Assembly (NCBI RefSeq): GCF_009749465.1 | Contig: NZ_WBIS01000003.1 | Location: 269,840 to 333,839 of the forward strand | Direction: 5' to 3' | From: Agromyces terreus | GTDB taxonomy: Bacteria > Actinomycetota > Actinomycetes > Actinomycetales > Microbacteriaceae | Length of the DNA stretch: 64,000 nucleotides | Shown: piece after piece, positions 54,244 through 63,943 of the stretch | Layout: each line of letters begins with the position of its first letter | How positions within the stretch are numbered: the stretch's first letter is position 1 | The notes under the pieces: generated by a model | Databases searched by the model: none | Told to the model about the DNA's origin: nothing | The model's input: only the letters and a program-made list of their open reading frames with translations | Made by a program: the position numbers and the translations under genes

Positions 54244-55215
54244 GTGAGCGGACTCGCCACCGGCGAGCGGATGTCGCAGGCAGCGTCTGCGGCATCCGCT
54301 CCGCCGCCCCGCCCGATGCGCGCCGAGGCCGCCTGGCGTCGTCGCGATCGGCGATGGGGCTACGTCTTCGTCGGGCCGCAGCTCTTCGGCATGCTGCTCT
54401 TCGTCGTGCTGCCCTTCGCGGCGAGCCTCGTGCTCGCCTTCGCGAGCTGGGACGGACTCGGCGACCTGACCTGGGTCGGCTTCGAGAACTTCACCGCCCA
54501 GCTCCAGGACGAGCTGCTCGGCCGGGCGATCCTGAACACGCTCATCATCGCGGTCGTGACCGTGCCGATCGGGCTCGGGCTCGCGGTCGTCATCGCCGTC
54601 GCGCTCGAACGGCTGAAGACCCGAACGCTGTACCTGATCCTCTTCTTCGCGCCGGTCGTGACCTCAACGGTCGCGGTGGCGATGATCTGGCAGCAGATGT
54701 TCCGCGCCGACGGGGTGCTCTCCACCGCGATCTCGAAGATCTTCGGCATCGCGCCGCCCGACTGGCTGCAGGACCCGAAGCTGGCCCTGCTCGCCGTCTG
54801 CATCGTGACGATCTGGTCGTCGGTCGGCCTGAACGTGGTCATCTTCCTGGCCGGGCTCCAGAACATCTCGCCCGCGGTCATCGAGGCCGCCCGCATCGAC
54901 GGCGCCGGCGCCTGGCGTCTGTTCACCAGCATCCGACTGCCGCTGCTCTCGCCGATCGTGTTCTTCTCCTCGGTGGTCGCGTTCATCTCCTCGCTGCAGA
55001 CGTTCGACACGGTGTACGTCCTCGTCTCGGGCGGCGGGCCCGACAACGCGACCCGCACGATCGTCTACCACATCTACGATCTCGGCTTCGGCCGGTTCGA
55101 GTTCGGACCGTCGAGCGCGGCGAGCGTGATCCTGCTCGTCATCACCCTGATCATCACGGCGGTCCAGTTCGGAGCCCAGAAGAAGTTCGTGCACTACGAG
55201 GACGACGCAGCATGA
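54244..55215 (+). CDS. Sugar ABC transporter permease (MalF-type)
   Basis: 323 residues from GTG 54244, 1 bp after the binding-protein stop; a start at the internal Met (MSQAAS) is possible. Six membrane segments and the EAA loop EAARIDGAGAWRLFTSIRLP, which contacts the ATPase. Overlaps the next permease by 4 bp. Confidence 0.93.
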   Translation: MSGLATGERMSQAASAASAPPPRPMRAEAAWRRRDRRWGYVFVGPQLFGMLLFVVLPFAASLVLAFASWDGLGDLTWVGFENFTAQLQDELLGRAILNTLIIAVVTVPIGLGLAVVIAVALERLKTRTLYLILFFAPVVTSTVAVAMIWQQMFRADGVLSTAISKIFGIAPPDWLQDPKLALLAVCIVTIWSSVGLNVVIFLAGLQNISPAVIEAARIDGAGAWRLFTSIRLPLLSPIVFFSSVVAFISSLQTFDTVYVLVSGGGPDNATRTIVYHIYDLGFGRFEFGPSSAASVILLVITLIITAVQFGAQKKFVHYEDDAA

Positions 55216-56159
55216 CATTCGCCAATCCGAGGCTGACCGACGGCGTCCAGCCCGCGCCGACCGACTCGACCGTCGCGATCTCCGCGCCCGACCACCCGTA
55301 CCGCCCCGGCACGCAGCGGAGCGGTCGCGGACGCCGCACGCTCGGCTCCGTGGCGCTGCACGCGCTGCTCGTCGTCGGCGGCATCGCGATGGTGTTCCCG
55401 TTCATCTGGATGCTCCTGACCTCGTTCAAGACGCTTCCGCAGCTGCTCCAGGATCCGCTCGCGTTCCTGCCGAAGCCGTGGACCCTCGACAACTACGTCG
55501 AGGCGTGGAACGCGGTGCCGTTCGGCCAGGCATACGTCAACAGCATCTACATCGCCGTGATCGTGGTGATCGGCACGCTGATCACGGCCTCGATGGCCGG
55601 GTACGCGTTCGCGCGCATCCCGTTCCGCGGCAGCCGGGTGCTGTTCATCGTGTTCCTCGCGACGCAGATGATCCCGGTGCAGGTGACGCTCATCCCGTTC
55701 TACCTGCTGATGACGCAGCTCGGCTGGGTGGACTCGCACCTCGCGCTCATCGTGCCGGGCCTGCTCGCGAACCCGTTCGCCGTGTTCCTCATGCGCCAGT
55801 TCGTGCTCGCGCTGCCGAAGGAGCTCGAGGAGGCGGCCCTGGTCGACGGCGCCGGCCGGTGGCGCATCTTCTGGAGCATCATCCTGCCGAACCTGAAGCC
55901 GGGGCTCGCCGCGCTCAGCATCATCGTCTCGCTGAGCGTGTGGAACGCGTTCCTGTTCCCGTTGGTGCTGCTGAACACGCCCGACCTGTTCACCGTGCCG
56001 CTGCTGCTGTCGAGCTTCCAGGGGCAGTTCGGCTCGATCAACTACGGCCTCGTCATGGCGGCCTCGGCGATCTCGACGATCCCGATGCTCGTCGTGTTCG
56101 TCATCGGTCAGCGCCGGATCCTCAACAGCATGGCCGCTTCGGGACTGGGGGGACGATGA
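55212..56159 (+). CDS. Sugar ABC transporter permease (MalG-type)
   Basis: 315 residues. Six membrane segments, the typical WMLLTSFKT near the first segment, and the EAA loop EEAALVDGAGRWRIFWSIILP. N-terminal 45 residues are polar and disordered. Start and end overlap the neighbours by 4 bp, so the transporter and the glycosidase downstream are translationally coupled. Confidence 0.94.
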   Translation: MTFANPRLTDGVQPAPTDSTVAISAPDHPYRPGTQRSGRGRRTLGSVALHALLVVGGIAMVFPFIWMLLTSFKTLPQLLQDPLAFLPKPWTLDNYVEAWNAVPFGQAYVNSIYIAVIVVIGTLITASMAGYAFARIPFRGSRVLFIVFLATQMIPVQVTLIPFYLLMTQLGWVDSHLALIVPGLLANPFAVFLMRQFVLALPKELEEAALVDGAGRWRIFWSIILPNLKPGLAALSIIVSLSVWNAFLFPLVLLNTPDLFTVPLLLSSFQGQFGSINYGLVMAASAISTIPMLVVFVIGQRRILNSMAASGLGGR

Positions 56160-57892
56160 GCCCGGATGCCGCGGAGCGGGCGTCGCTCGCAGCGCGCCAC
56201 CTCGATCTCGTGCAGGCCCCGTTCACGCTGCCGCGTTCGCGCCTGCTCGTGTTCCGCGCCGATCGCGGCGACCTCACGGGCCCGGGCGCCGTCGACGGCG
56301 CGCCGCCGGCCACGGCGCTGCGGGTGCACACGTCGGAGTACGAGCGCGGCCTCGACGAGTGCCGCGTGCTCGACGAGCTCGTGGTGCGGGACGCCGCAGG
56401 AGCTCCGCTGCCCGTGACGGCGGTGCTGCCGCACGCGATCGAGTTCGGCGGGGGAGCGGCGAGCCTGTCGTTCGCCGGACCCACGGCGCTGAGCATCGGC
56501 GTCGAGCAGGTCGAGCACCTCGGCCACGACGAAGCGCTCGTCGTCGAATGGCGCACGCCCGACGGACGCGGGCACCGCGAACAGGTCGGGCCGGGAGCGG
56601 GGGTGCGTCTCGACGTGGCCGCCGACCGCGGCGTGCGGCACGCGGCATCCGCATCGCATGCGACCGACCTCGCCGCGACCGAGCGCATCTGGTTCGACTG
56701 GTTCGACCGCTGCCCGTCCGTGCGCGAGGATCTGCGGCAGATGGCCGCGTTCTGCTGGTGGGTGCTCGGTGCGAACATCGTCGAGCTGCCGGGGCTCGGC
56801 GGCGCTCGCGGGGTGGTGCCGTCCAAGATCGGCTACGTCGGCGTGTGGCAGTGGGACGCGTACTTCATCGCCCTCGGGCTGCGCCATGGAGACCCTGCGC
56901 TCGCGCGTGAACAGCTGGAGATCGCGTTCCGCTTCCCGGGCGAGGACGGACAGCTGCCCGATGTCGTGCACGAGCACGGGGTGCTCGCCTCGAGCGACGA
57001 CCTGCCCGCGGCCGACCGCGACCGGCTGCGCCGCGCGGGTTCGCAGATCGCCGACCCGAACGCGCCGGTGCCGCTCACGAAACCGCCCCTCGCGGCCTGG
57101 GCGCTCGCGAAGGTGCTCGAGGTCGAGGACGCGCCCGACTGGGCGCGTGCGCAGCTCGCGACGATCCGCCGTTCGCAGGACTGGTGGTTCGCGGCATCCG
57201 ACCTGGACGGCGACGGCATGCCCGAGTACGGCCATCCGTACTCCTCGGGTCTCGACGACAGCCCGATCTTCGACGGCCCGCTGCCGACGACCGCGCCCGA
57301 CCTCGGGGCCTACCTCGTGCTCCAGGACCTCGAGCTCGCGCGCCTCGCCGAACGCTACGGGGCGGATGCCGCGGGCGACCCGGTCGCCCACCGCGAGCGC
57401 GCCGAGCGCACCCTCGCGTCGCTGCTCGCCCTGTGGAACGCGGATGCCGGCCGATTCGAGGCGCGGGCGGCGGGGGAGCGGGTCGCGAGCGACGCGATCG
57501 TCGGCTTCATGCCGATGCTCACCGGGGGTCTGCCGGGGCCCGTGCTCGACGCCCTGGTCGAGGCGCTCGCCGACCCCGCACGCTACGCACGCCCCTGGTC
57601 GGTGCCGACGGTCTCGGCCGCCGACCCCGACCATTCGTCGGAGCGCATGTGGCGCGGGCCCGTGTGGGTGAACACGAACGTGCTCGTCGCCGAGGGCCTG
57701 CGCGCCTCCGGACGCCAGGACCTCGCACGCGAACTCGAGGAGCGCACCGTCGCGCTCGTGGTGCACGGCGGCGGGCCGCACGAGTACTTCAACCCCGAGA
57801 CGGGGTTGCGGGCCGGCTCGGCGACGACGGCGTTCGGCTGGTCGGCCGCGCTCTTCGTCGACCTCGCGGTGCGGCTCTCGTCGGCGCCCTGA
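56156..57892 (+). CDS. Six-hairpin glycosidase (GH63/MGH1-like)
   Basis: 578 residues, no signal peptide, so cytoplasmic. The N-terminal beta domain is followed by an (alpha/alpha)6 barrel with WQWDAYFIALGLRHGDP, DGDGMPEYGHPYSSGLDDSPIF, MWRGPVWVNTNVLVAEGL and EYFNPETG...FGWSAALF, as in GH63-like and related glycosidases (mannosylglycerate hydrolase, alpha-glucosidase I). The catalytic pair would be an Asp in LDDSPIF and a Glu near EYFNPETG. It is coupled to the importer, so it acts on the imported oligosaccharide. Confidence 0.83.
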   Translation: MSPDAAERASLAARHLDLVQAPFTLPRSRLLVFRADRGDLTGPGAVDGAPPATALRVHTSEYERGLDECRVLDELVVRDAAGAPLPVTAVLPHAIEFGGGAASLSFAGPTALSIGVEQVEHLGHDEALVVEWRTPDGRGHREQVGPGAGVRLDVAADRGVRHAASASHATDLAATERIWFDWFDRCPSVREDLRQMAAFCWWVLGANIVELPGLGGARGVVPSKIGYVGVWQWDAYFIALGLRHGDPALAREQLEIAFRFPGEDGQLPDVVHEHGVLASSDDLPAADRDRLRRAGSQIADPNAPVPLTKPPLAAWALAKVLEVEDAPDWARAQLATIRRSQDWWFAASDLDGDGMPEYGHPYSSGLDDSPIFDGPLPTTAPDLGAYLVLQDLELARLAERYGADAAGDPVAHRERAERTLASLLALWNADAGRFEARAAGERVASDAIVGFMPMLTGGLPGPVLDALVEALADPARYARPWSVPTVSAADPDHSSERMWRGPVWVNTNVLVAEGLRASGRQDLARELEERTVALVVHGGGPHEYFNPETGLRAGSATTAFGWSAALFVDLAVRLSSAP

Positions 57893-57941
57893 TCGCGGGC
57901 GCGGGCGCGGGCGGGGCGCGGGCGGGGGTCGGCCGAGCGGC

Positions 57942-57979
57942 GGACGCCCGGTCCGGCGCCGGACGCCCGGCCCGGCGCC
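57942..57979. repeat. Two tandem 19-bp GC-only units
   Basis: GGACGCCCGGTCCGGCGCC then GGACGCCCGGCCCGGCGCC, followed by a third partial unit, in the 96 bp between the convergent glycosidase and gntR genes. Could form strong hairpins and act as a terminator. Confidence 0.6.
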
Positions 57980-57988
57980 GGACGCGCC

Positions 57989-58645
57989 TCAAGCCGTGAA
58001 GTACGGGCTCGACGCGTTGTCGAGGATGCGCCGCATGCCGTTCAGCCAGTTGGCCTTGAGGGCGACGATCGCGCCAGGGACGTCGCCCTCGACGAGGCAT
58101 CGCGCGATGGCGGTGTGCTCGGCGGCGACGCGCTCGACCATGACGTCGTTCGGCACGAGCAGGGACTCGTAGCGGTGGAACGTGCCGCGCACGCTGTCGA
58201 TGACGTCGACGAGGCGCCGGTTGGGGCACGCGGAGAGCATCAGCTCGTGCCATTCGTCGTCCTTCGTGACGACGAGGGCGTGCTCGACGACCTCCTGGTG
58301 GAACTCGCGCGAGAGGGTCGCGAGCTGCGCGCCGATGCGCTGGAGCTCGTCGACGGGGCTGAGCTCGAGGGCGAGGCTCTCGAGGGCTGCCATGACGGGG
58401 GCGAGGTCTTCGAACTCGCTCTTGCTGAGCGGCGCGAAGCGGAAGCCCTTGCCGTTCTCGCTCTCGATCTGGCCTTCGCTCTCGAGGGCGATGAGGGCCT
58501 CGCGCAGCGGGGTGCGGCTCACGCCGAGCTCGCCGGCGAGCTGAACCTCGTTGATGCCCTCGCCGGGCTGGACTGCGCCGGCGCGCATGCGCGCGAGCAG
58601 CTCTTCGCGGACCTGCGAGCGCAGGTTCTTGCGTTCGATCGCCAT
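57989..58645 (-). CDS. GntR-family regulator, FCD type
   Basis: 218 residues. Winged helix at about 5-70 (VREELLARMRAGAVQPGEGINEVQLAGELGVSRTPLREAL) and a helical FCD ligand domain (about 80-215) with REFHQEVVEHA, the DEWHELMLSA segment, and EHTAIARCLVEGD, which hold metal-binding Asp/His residues. Sits between the transporter operon and the GH42 gene, divergent from the latter. TGTATACAGAATAC upstream of both operons is the expected operator. Confidence 0.92.
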   Translation of the reverse strand: MAIERKNLRSQVREELLARMRAGAVQPGEGINEVQLAGELGVSRTPLREALIALESEGQIESENGKGFRFAPLSKSEFEDLAPVMAALESLALELSPVDELQRIGAQLATLSREFHQEVVEHALVVTKDDEWHELMLSACPNRRLVDVIDSVRGTFHRYESLLVPNDVMVERVAAEHTAIARCLVEGDVPGAIVALKANWLNGMRRILDNASSPYFTA

Positions 58646-58702
58646 GTGGTCGCCCTCTCGGCCGTTCGGTCGGTCGCCGCAAGCCTAGGGTGTGCTCTCG
58701 GC

Positions 58703-58754
58703 TTGACCGGCTCGTGTTCTGGGTTTACGGTGTCTGTATACAGAATACATTCTG
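58703..58754 (+). promoter_or_regulatory. Promoter/operator of the GH42 operon
   Basis: TTGACC (58703-58708), 17 bp, TACGGT (58726-58731). Immediately after come CTGTATACAG (58734-58743), a perfect palindrome, and overlapping CAGAATACATTCTG (58741-58754), a second palindrome with a 2-bp centre. The 14-mer TGTATACAGAATAC matches 52863-52876. Confidence 0.72.
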
Positions 58755-58796
58755 CAGCGCAGACTGTACATCCCACGCACTCAGAGAGGAGCAGGT

Positions 58797-60875
58797 GTGG
58801 CCGACGGAACTCCTCGGGCGATCCGCCTCGACGCCCTCGCCTACGGCGGCGACTACAACCCCGACCAGTGGCCCGAATCGGTGTGGCACGAAGACGCGCG
58901 ACTGATGCGCGAGGCCGGCGTCAACATCGTGAGCCTGCCGGTCTTCTCGTGGCCGCAGCTCGAGACGGCGCCCGGCATCTTCGACTGGGACTGGCTCGAT
59001 CGCGTCATCGACGTGCTGTGGGCAGCCGGCATCCGGGTCGACCTCGCGACCGCGACCGCGACGCCGCCCTCGTGGCTCGTCCGAAGCCACCCCGAGATGC
59101 TGCCGTGCACGGAAGACGGCCTCCGCCTCGAGTTCGGTTCGCGCCAGGCCTACTGCCCGAGCTCGCCCGTCTGGCGCGAGAACGTCGCACGGATGGCCCG
59201 CGCGATGGCCGAGCGGTACGGCGAGCACCCCGCCCTCGCGCTCTGGCACGTCTCGAACGAGTACGGCGACCACGTCTCGCGCTGCTGGTGCCCCGAGTCC
59301 TCGGCCCACTTCCGGCGCTGGCTCGAGGCGCGCTACGGCGACCTCGACGGACTCAACGCGGCCTGGGGCGTGAACGTGTGGGGGCAGCGGTACACCGACT
59401 GGTCGCACATCGAGGCGCCGCGCCGCTCGACCGGCCCCGTGAACCCGACGCAACTGCTCGACTTCGAGCGGTTCTCCTCCGACGCGATGCTCGAGCTCTT
59501 CCAGCTCGAGGTCGACGTGCTCCGAGCGGTCACGCCCGAGATCGCCGTCACCACGAACTTCATGAGCATCCTGCGCGACCTCGACTACTGGGACTTCGCC
59601 GCCGTCGAAGACCTCGTCACCGACGACGCGTACCCCGACCCGGCCGACCCGCTCGCGCACATTCCGGCCGCGCTGAACTACGGCTCCATGCGCTCGCTCA
59701 AGGGCGGGCGGCCCTGGCTCCTGCTCGAGCAGGCCCCGAGCGGCGTGAGCTGGCGCGAGGTCAACGTGCCCAAGGCGCCCGGGCAGATGCGCGTCGGCAG
59801 CCTCCAGGCCATCGCGCACGGCTCCGACGGGGCCATGTGCTTCCAGTGGCGGCAGGCGCGCTCCGGGCAGGAGAAGTTCCATTCGGCGATGCTCGGCCAC
59901 CGTGGCGAGCGCTCGCGCACCTTCCATGAGGCGAAGGCCTTCGGCGCCGAGCTGTCACGGCTCGAACCGGTCAGGGGCACCCGCGTGCGGTCCCGCGTCG
60001 CGCTCGTCGTCGACTACGACTCGTGGTGGGGCTCGTCGGCCGCGGAGTCGCTGCCCTCGCAGCGGCTGAGCTGGCCGGCGCAGGCGCGCGCCTGGCACGC
60101 CGCGCTGCACGCGCTCGGCCACCCCGTCGACACCGTGCGCGCGATCGGACCGTTCGACGAGTACGACCTCGTCGTCGTGCCGAACCTCTACCTCGCCGAT
60201 GACGCGCAGGCGGCGGCGCTCGCCGCCTTCGCCGACCGCGGCGGGCAGCTCGTGGTCGGCCCGTTCTCGGGCGTCGTCGACGCGACCGAGAAGGTGCACG
60301 ACGGCGGCGCCCCCGGGCCGTTGCGCGGACTGCTCGGCGTCGAGGTCGACGAGCCGTGGCCCGTGCCCGACGGGCACGCCGAGCGCGTCGCATTCGAGGG
60401 GGCGGATGCCGCGGCCTTCGCGAACCCCGTCTGGGGCGAGTGGATCGAGGTCGCCGAGGGCGCAGAGGTGCTCGCACGATACGGCAGCGGCGAACTCGCC
60501 GGCCGTGCCGCGATCACGCGTCGCCCCGCGGCATCCGACGACGGCGCAGCCTGGTACGTGAGCGCGGTGCTCGAGCACGACGGTCTCGTCGCGCTGTTCC
60601 GCCGGGTGCTCGCGGCCGCGGGCCTGCCGGCTCGGGAGCGTCTCGACCTCGACCTCGAGGCCGTGACGCGCGCCGACGACACGACCGATTACACGTTCGT
60701 CCTGAACCACGGCCGGCGCGACATCACGGTCGACGTGCCGAAGGGCGCGCTCGACCTGCTCACGGGCGACCGCGCCGACCGCGCCCTCACGCTCGGGCGC
60801 TTCGGCGCCGCCGTGCTCGCGACGCCGCGTGCCGAGCACGCACCGTTCATCACCCTTTCCGCCACGACCGACTGA
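58797..60875 (+). CDS. GH42 beta-galactosidase
   Basis: 692 residues from GTG 58797 with GAGAGGAG upstream; cytoplasmic. GGDYNPDQWPESVWHED is the family start, HVSNEYG holds the acid/base Glu, WLLLEQAPSGVSW the nucleophile Glu. The trimerisation domain (about 390-600) and a short C-terminal beta domain follow. Hydrolyses beta-galactosides. Its operator is shared with the importer operon, so both work on the same sugar. GcvPA-like gene starts 7 bp after the stop. Confidence 0.93.
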   Translation: MADGTPRAIRLDALAYGGDYNPDQWPESVWHEDARLMREAGVNIVSLPVFSWPQLETAPGIFDWDWLDRVIDVLWAAGIRVDLATATATPPSWLVRSHPEMLPCTEDGLRLEFGSRQAYCPSSPVWRENVARMARAMAERYGEHPALALWHVSNEYGDHVSRCWCPESSAHFRRWLEARYGDLDGLNAAWGVNVWGQRYTDWSHIEAPRRSTGPVNPTQLLDFERFSSDAMLELFQLEVDVLRAVTPEIAVTTNFMSILRDLDYWDFAAVEDLVTDDAYPDPADPLAHIPAALNYGSMRSLKGGRPWLLLEQAPSGVSWREVNVPKAPGQMRVGSLQAIAHGSDGAMCFQWRQARSGQEKFHSAMLGHRGERSRTFHEAKAFGAELSRLEPVRGTRVRSRVALVVDYDSWWGSSAAESLPSQRLSWPAQARAWHAALHALGHPVDTVRAIGPFDEYDLVVVPNLYLADDAQAAALAAFADRGGQLVVGPFSGVVDATEKVHDGGAPGPLRGLLGVEVDEPWPVPDGHAERVAFEGADAAAFANPVWGEWIEVAEGAEVLARYGSGELAGRAAITRRPAASDDGAAWYVSAVLEHDGLVALFRRVLAAAGLPARERLDLDLEAVTRADDTTDYTFVLNHGRRDITVDVPKGALDLLTGDRADRALTLGRFGAAVLATPRAEHAPFITLSATTD

Positions 60876-60882
60876 GGCCGCC

Positions 60883-62331
60883 ATGACCAGACCCTTCGTC
60901 CATCCGTACATCCCCAACACCGCCCCCGAATCGAGGGCGGCGATGCTCGCCGCTGTCGGCGCAACATCCGTCGACGAGTTCTACGTCGACGTGCCCGCCG
61001 ACCTGCGTCTGGACCGCCCGCTCGACCTGCCCGAACCGCTCACGGCCGAGCTCGACCTCGAACGCCACGTCGGCGGACTGCTCTCGCGCAACGTGTCGAC
61101 CCGCACGCGGCTGAGCTTCCTCGGCGCGGGCACCTACCATCACCACGTGCCGGCCGTCGTCGACGAGATCATCAACCGCAGCGAGTTCCTCACGGCCTAC
61201 GCGGGCGAGCCCTACGAGGACCACGGCCGGTTCCAGGCCCTGTTCGAGTACCAGTCGCTCATGGCCGAACTGCTCGCGATGGATGTCGTGAACGTGCCGA
61301 CCTACGACGGCTACCAGGCCACCGCGACCGGCCTCGCGATGGCCGGGCGCATGACCGGCCGCCGGCGGGTGCTCGTCGCGAGCGACGTGCTGCCGGCGAA
61401 GGCGTCCAAGGTGCACGACTTCGTTCGCGGACACCTCGACCTCGAGATCGTGCCGACCATCGGAGGCACCGCGGATGCCGCGGCCGTCGCGTCCCTCCTC
61501 GCCGACGACGTCGCGGCGGTCTGGGTCGAGACCCCGAGCGCCACGGGCGCGGTCGAGGCACGCCTCCGCGAACTCGCCGACGCGGCGCACGCCGTCGGGG
61601 CGGTGCTCGTCGTCGGGACCGACCCGATCGGGTACGGCGTGCTCGTGCCGCCCGCCGAGCACGGCGCCGACATCGTCTGCGGCGACATCCAGTCGCTCGG
61701 ACTGCACCAGTGGTTCGGCGGAGCGCATGGCGGATTCATCGCCGTGCACGACGACCCCCGGTTCATCATGGAGATGCCCTCGCGGCTGTTCGGGCTCGCC
61801 ACTACTGACGTTCCCGGCGAGTACGGCTTCGGCGACGTCGCCTACGACCGGACCTCGTTCGCGCACCGCGAGGAGGGCAAGGAATGGGTCGGCACCGCCG
61901 CCGCCCTCTGGGGCATCGCCGCCGGCGTCTACCTGACCCTCATGGGGCCCGAGGGCATGCGCGAGCTCGGCGAGGTGCTGCTCGCCCGCACCGAGTACGC
62001 CCGGCGCGCGCTCGCCGCGATCCCGGGCGTCGAGCTCGGGGACGACGCGCTGCACCTGCGCGAGTTCACCGTCGACCTCGGCGGCACCGGCCGCACGGCG
62101 GGCGACGTCGTGCGCGACCTGCGCCTCGTGGGCATCGAGCCCGGTGTGCCGCTCGACGAGCGCACCCTCCTCGTCTGCGTGACCGAGATGACGTCGCAGC
62201 GAGACATCGACCGGCTCGCCGAGTCCCTCGCCGCGGCCGTCGGGGCGAGCCCCGCGGCATCCGACCTCGCCGGCGCCGACGTGCCCGCGGCATCCGACCC
62301 CGCCCCTACTCTCGAGGAGCAGAGCGCATGA
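60883..62331 (+). CDS. GcvPA-like PLP-fold protein, diverged from glycine dehydrogenase subunit 1
   Basis: 482 residues from ATG 60883. The N-terminal HPYIPNTAPESRAAMLAAVG and FLGAGTYHHHVPAVVDEI resemble GcvPA of split glycine decarboxylases. Several motifs typical of true GcvPA are changed: the TAYTPYQPEISQG segment reads TAYAGEPYEDHGRF, the YDGATA segment is TYDGYQATATG, and the glycine-rich loop is GGAHGGFIA. This subunit normally lacks the PLP lysine. It overlaps the GcvPB-like gene by 4 bp. No GcvT, GcvH or Lpd gene lies in the window. It may be a decarboxylase for another amino acid; the C-terminal 40 residues are disordered. Confidence 0.8.
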   Translation: MTRPFVHPYIPNTAPESRAAMLAAVGATSVDEFYVDVPADLRLDRPLDLPEPLTAELDLERHVGGLLSRNVSTRTRLSFLGAGTYHHHVPAVVDEIINRSEFLTAYAGEPYEDHGRFQALFEYQSLMAELLAMDVVNVPTYDGYQATATGLAMAGRMTGRRRVLVASDVLPAKASKVHDFVRGHLDLEIVPTIGGTADAAAVASLLADDVAAVWVETPSATGAVEARLRELADAAHAVGAVLVVGTDPIGYGVLVPPAEHGADIVCGDIQSLGLHQWFGGAHGGFIAVHDDPRFIMEMPSRLFGLATTDVPGEYGFGDVAYDRTSFAHREEGKEWVGTAAALWGIAAGVYLTLMGPEGMRELGEVLLARTEYARRALAAIPGVELGDDALHLREFTVDLGGTGRTAGDVVRDLRLVGIEPGVPLDERTLLVCVTEMTSQRDIDRLAESLAAAVGASPAASDLAGADVPAASDPAPTLEEQSA

Positions 62332-63941
62332 GCCTCCCCGTCGCCCCCAAGCCCGCCGTCCGGCGCTTCCACCAGGCCAGCTGGGACGAACCGATCGTGT
62401 TCGAGCTGACCACGCCCGGCGAACGCGGCGTGCTCGTGACCCCGGTCGAGTCGAGGGTGCTCGGGGCCGTCGGCGACGTCGTCGCCGCCCTGCCGGAGCA
62501 CCTGCGCCGCGCGACCCCGCCCGCGCTGCCCGAGATGGGCCAGATGCGGGTGCTGAAGCACTATCTCCGGCTCTCGCAGGAGAACCTCGGCGCCGACCTC
62601 AACGTCGACATCGGTCAGGGCACCTGCACGATGAAATACGCGCCGAAGGTCAACGAGCGGCTCGTCAACACGCCGACGCTCACGGCCCTGCACCCGCTGC
62701 AGGACCCCGCCGACGTGCAGGGCGTGCTCGAGATCGTCTGGCGCACCGAACGGATGCTCGCCGAGATCTCGGGCATGGACGAGGTCTCGCTGCACACGCA
62801 GGGCGGGTCGGCGGCGATCTGGTCGAACATCGCGATGATCCGGGCCTACCACGAGGCGAACGGCGAGGCCGAGCAGCGCCGCGAGGTCATCACGACGATC
62901 TTCAGCCACCCGTCGAACGCGGCGGCGGCGAAGGCGGCCGGCTACGACGTCGTCACCCTGTACCCCGACGCCGACGGCTACCCCGACCTCGACGCGCTGA
63001 AAGCCGCCCTGTCACCGCGGACGGCGGCGATCATGGTGACGAACCCGGAGGACACCGGCATCTACAACCCGGCGATCCGGGAATGGGTCGACGCCGCCCA
63101 CGCGGTCGGCGCCCTCGCCTCGTACGACCAGGCGAACGCCAACGGCATCCTCGGCATCACGAGGGCGCGCGACGCGGGCTTCGACGTCTGCCACTTCAAC
63201 CTGCACAAGACCTTCGGCACCCCGCACGGATGCGGCGGACCGGGCGCCGGCGCCAACGCCGTGAGCTCTGCACTGGCGCCCTTCCTGCCCGGCCCTCGCG
63301 TGATGCGCGACGGCGAGCGATTCACCGTGGAGCAGGCCGGGTCGCGTTCGATCGGATCGGTCGCGCCCTTCTTCGGGGTCGTGCCCAACATCGTCCGCGC
63401 CTACGCCTGGATGATGGCGCTCGGCGCCGAGGGCCTCCGCGCCGTGGCCGAGACCGCGGTGCTGAACAACAACTACCTCATGAAGCGCATCCTCGAGATC
63501 CCGGGCGCCTCCGCGCCGTACGCGGTTGGGCGGCGCCGGATCGAGCAGGTGCGCTATTCGTGGCAGGACCTGTTCGAGGAGACGGGCATCAGCTCGGAGG
63601 AGATCGGGGTGCGGGCCGCGGACTTCGGCATGCACTACTGGACCAGCCACCACCCGTACATCGTGCCGCAGCCGTTCACGCTCGAGCCCACCGAGTCGTA
63701 CTCGATGGCCGAGCTCGACGAGTACGCGGCCGTGCTGGCCGAGATCGCGCGCGAGGCTCGAGAGGAGCCCGAGGTCGTGCGCACCGCGCCGCACCGTCAG
63801 ACCGTGCACCACACGCACCACGACGACCTCGACGACCCCGAGCGCTGGGCGATCACCTGGCGCGCCTACCGTCGCAAGTACTTCGCCGGGCGCCCGGCGG
63901 GCGCGCCCGCCGCGGCCGACACCGCGGAGGCGGCGGCCTGA
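62328..63941 (+). CDS. GcvPB-like PLP protein, diverged from glycine dehydrogenase subunit 2
   Basis: 537 residues. PLP lysine Lys294 in NLHKTFGTPHGCGGPG, as in GcvPB. Also CTMKYAPKVNE and LHPLQDPADVQG. Against the usual family sequence the segments around the substrate differ: GADLNVDIGQGTCTMKY replaces the VDTGFYPLGSCTMKY type, HTQGGSAAIWSN replaces the QPAAGAHGE type, and FSHPSNAAAAKAA replaces the DSAHGTNPASA type, including the loss of that His-Gly. The fold and cofactor are thus kept but the chemistry may differ. In one operon with GH42 and an ATP-NAD-kinase-like gene. Confidence 0.8.
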   Translation: MSLPVAPKPAVRRFHQASWDEPIVFELTTPGERGVLVTPVESRVLGAVGDVVAALPEHLRRATPPALPEMGQMRVLKHYLRLSQENLGADLNVDIGQGTCTMKYAPKVNERLVNTPTLTALHPLQDPADVQGVLEIVWRTERMLAEISGMDEVSLHTQGGSAAIWSNIAMIRAYHEANGEAEQRREVITTIFSHPSNAAAAKAAGYDVVTLYPDADGYPDLDALKAALSPRTAAIMVTNPEDTGIYNPAIREWVDAAHAVGALASYDQANANGILGITRARDAGFDVCHFNLHKTFGTPHGCGGPGAGANAVSSALAPFLPGPRVMRDGERFTVEQAGSRSIGSVAPFFGVVPNIVRAYAWMMALGAEGLRAVAETAVLNNNYLMKRILEIPGASAPYAVGRRRIEQVRYSWQDLFEETGISSEEIGVRAADFGMHYWTSHHPYIVPQPFTLEPTESYSMAELDEYAAVLAEIAREAREEPEVVRTAPHRQTVHHTHHDDLDDPERWAITWRAYRRKYFAGRPAGAPAAADTAEAAA

Positions 63942-63943
63942 GC

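Noticed and set aside
60883..63941. Simple annotation as the glycine cleavage P-protein
   Set aside because: Several otherwise constant motifs are changed and no gcvT/gcvH lies nearby, so only a GcvP-like label is justified.
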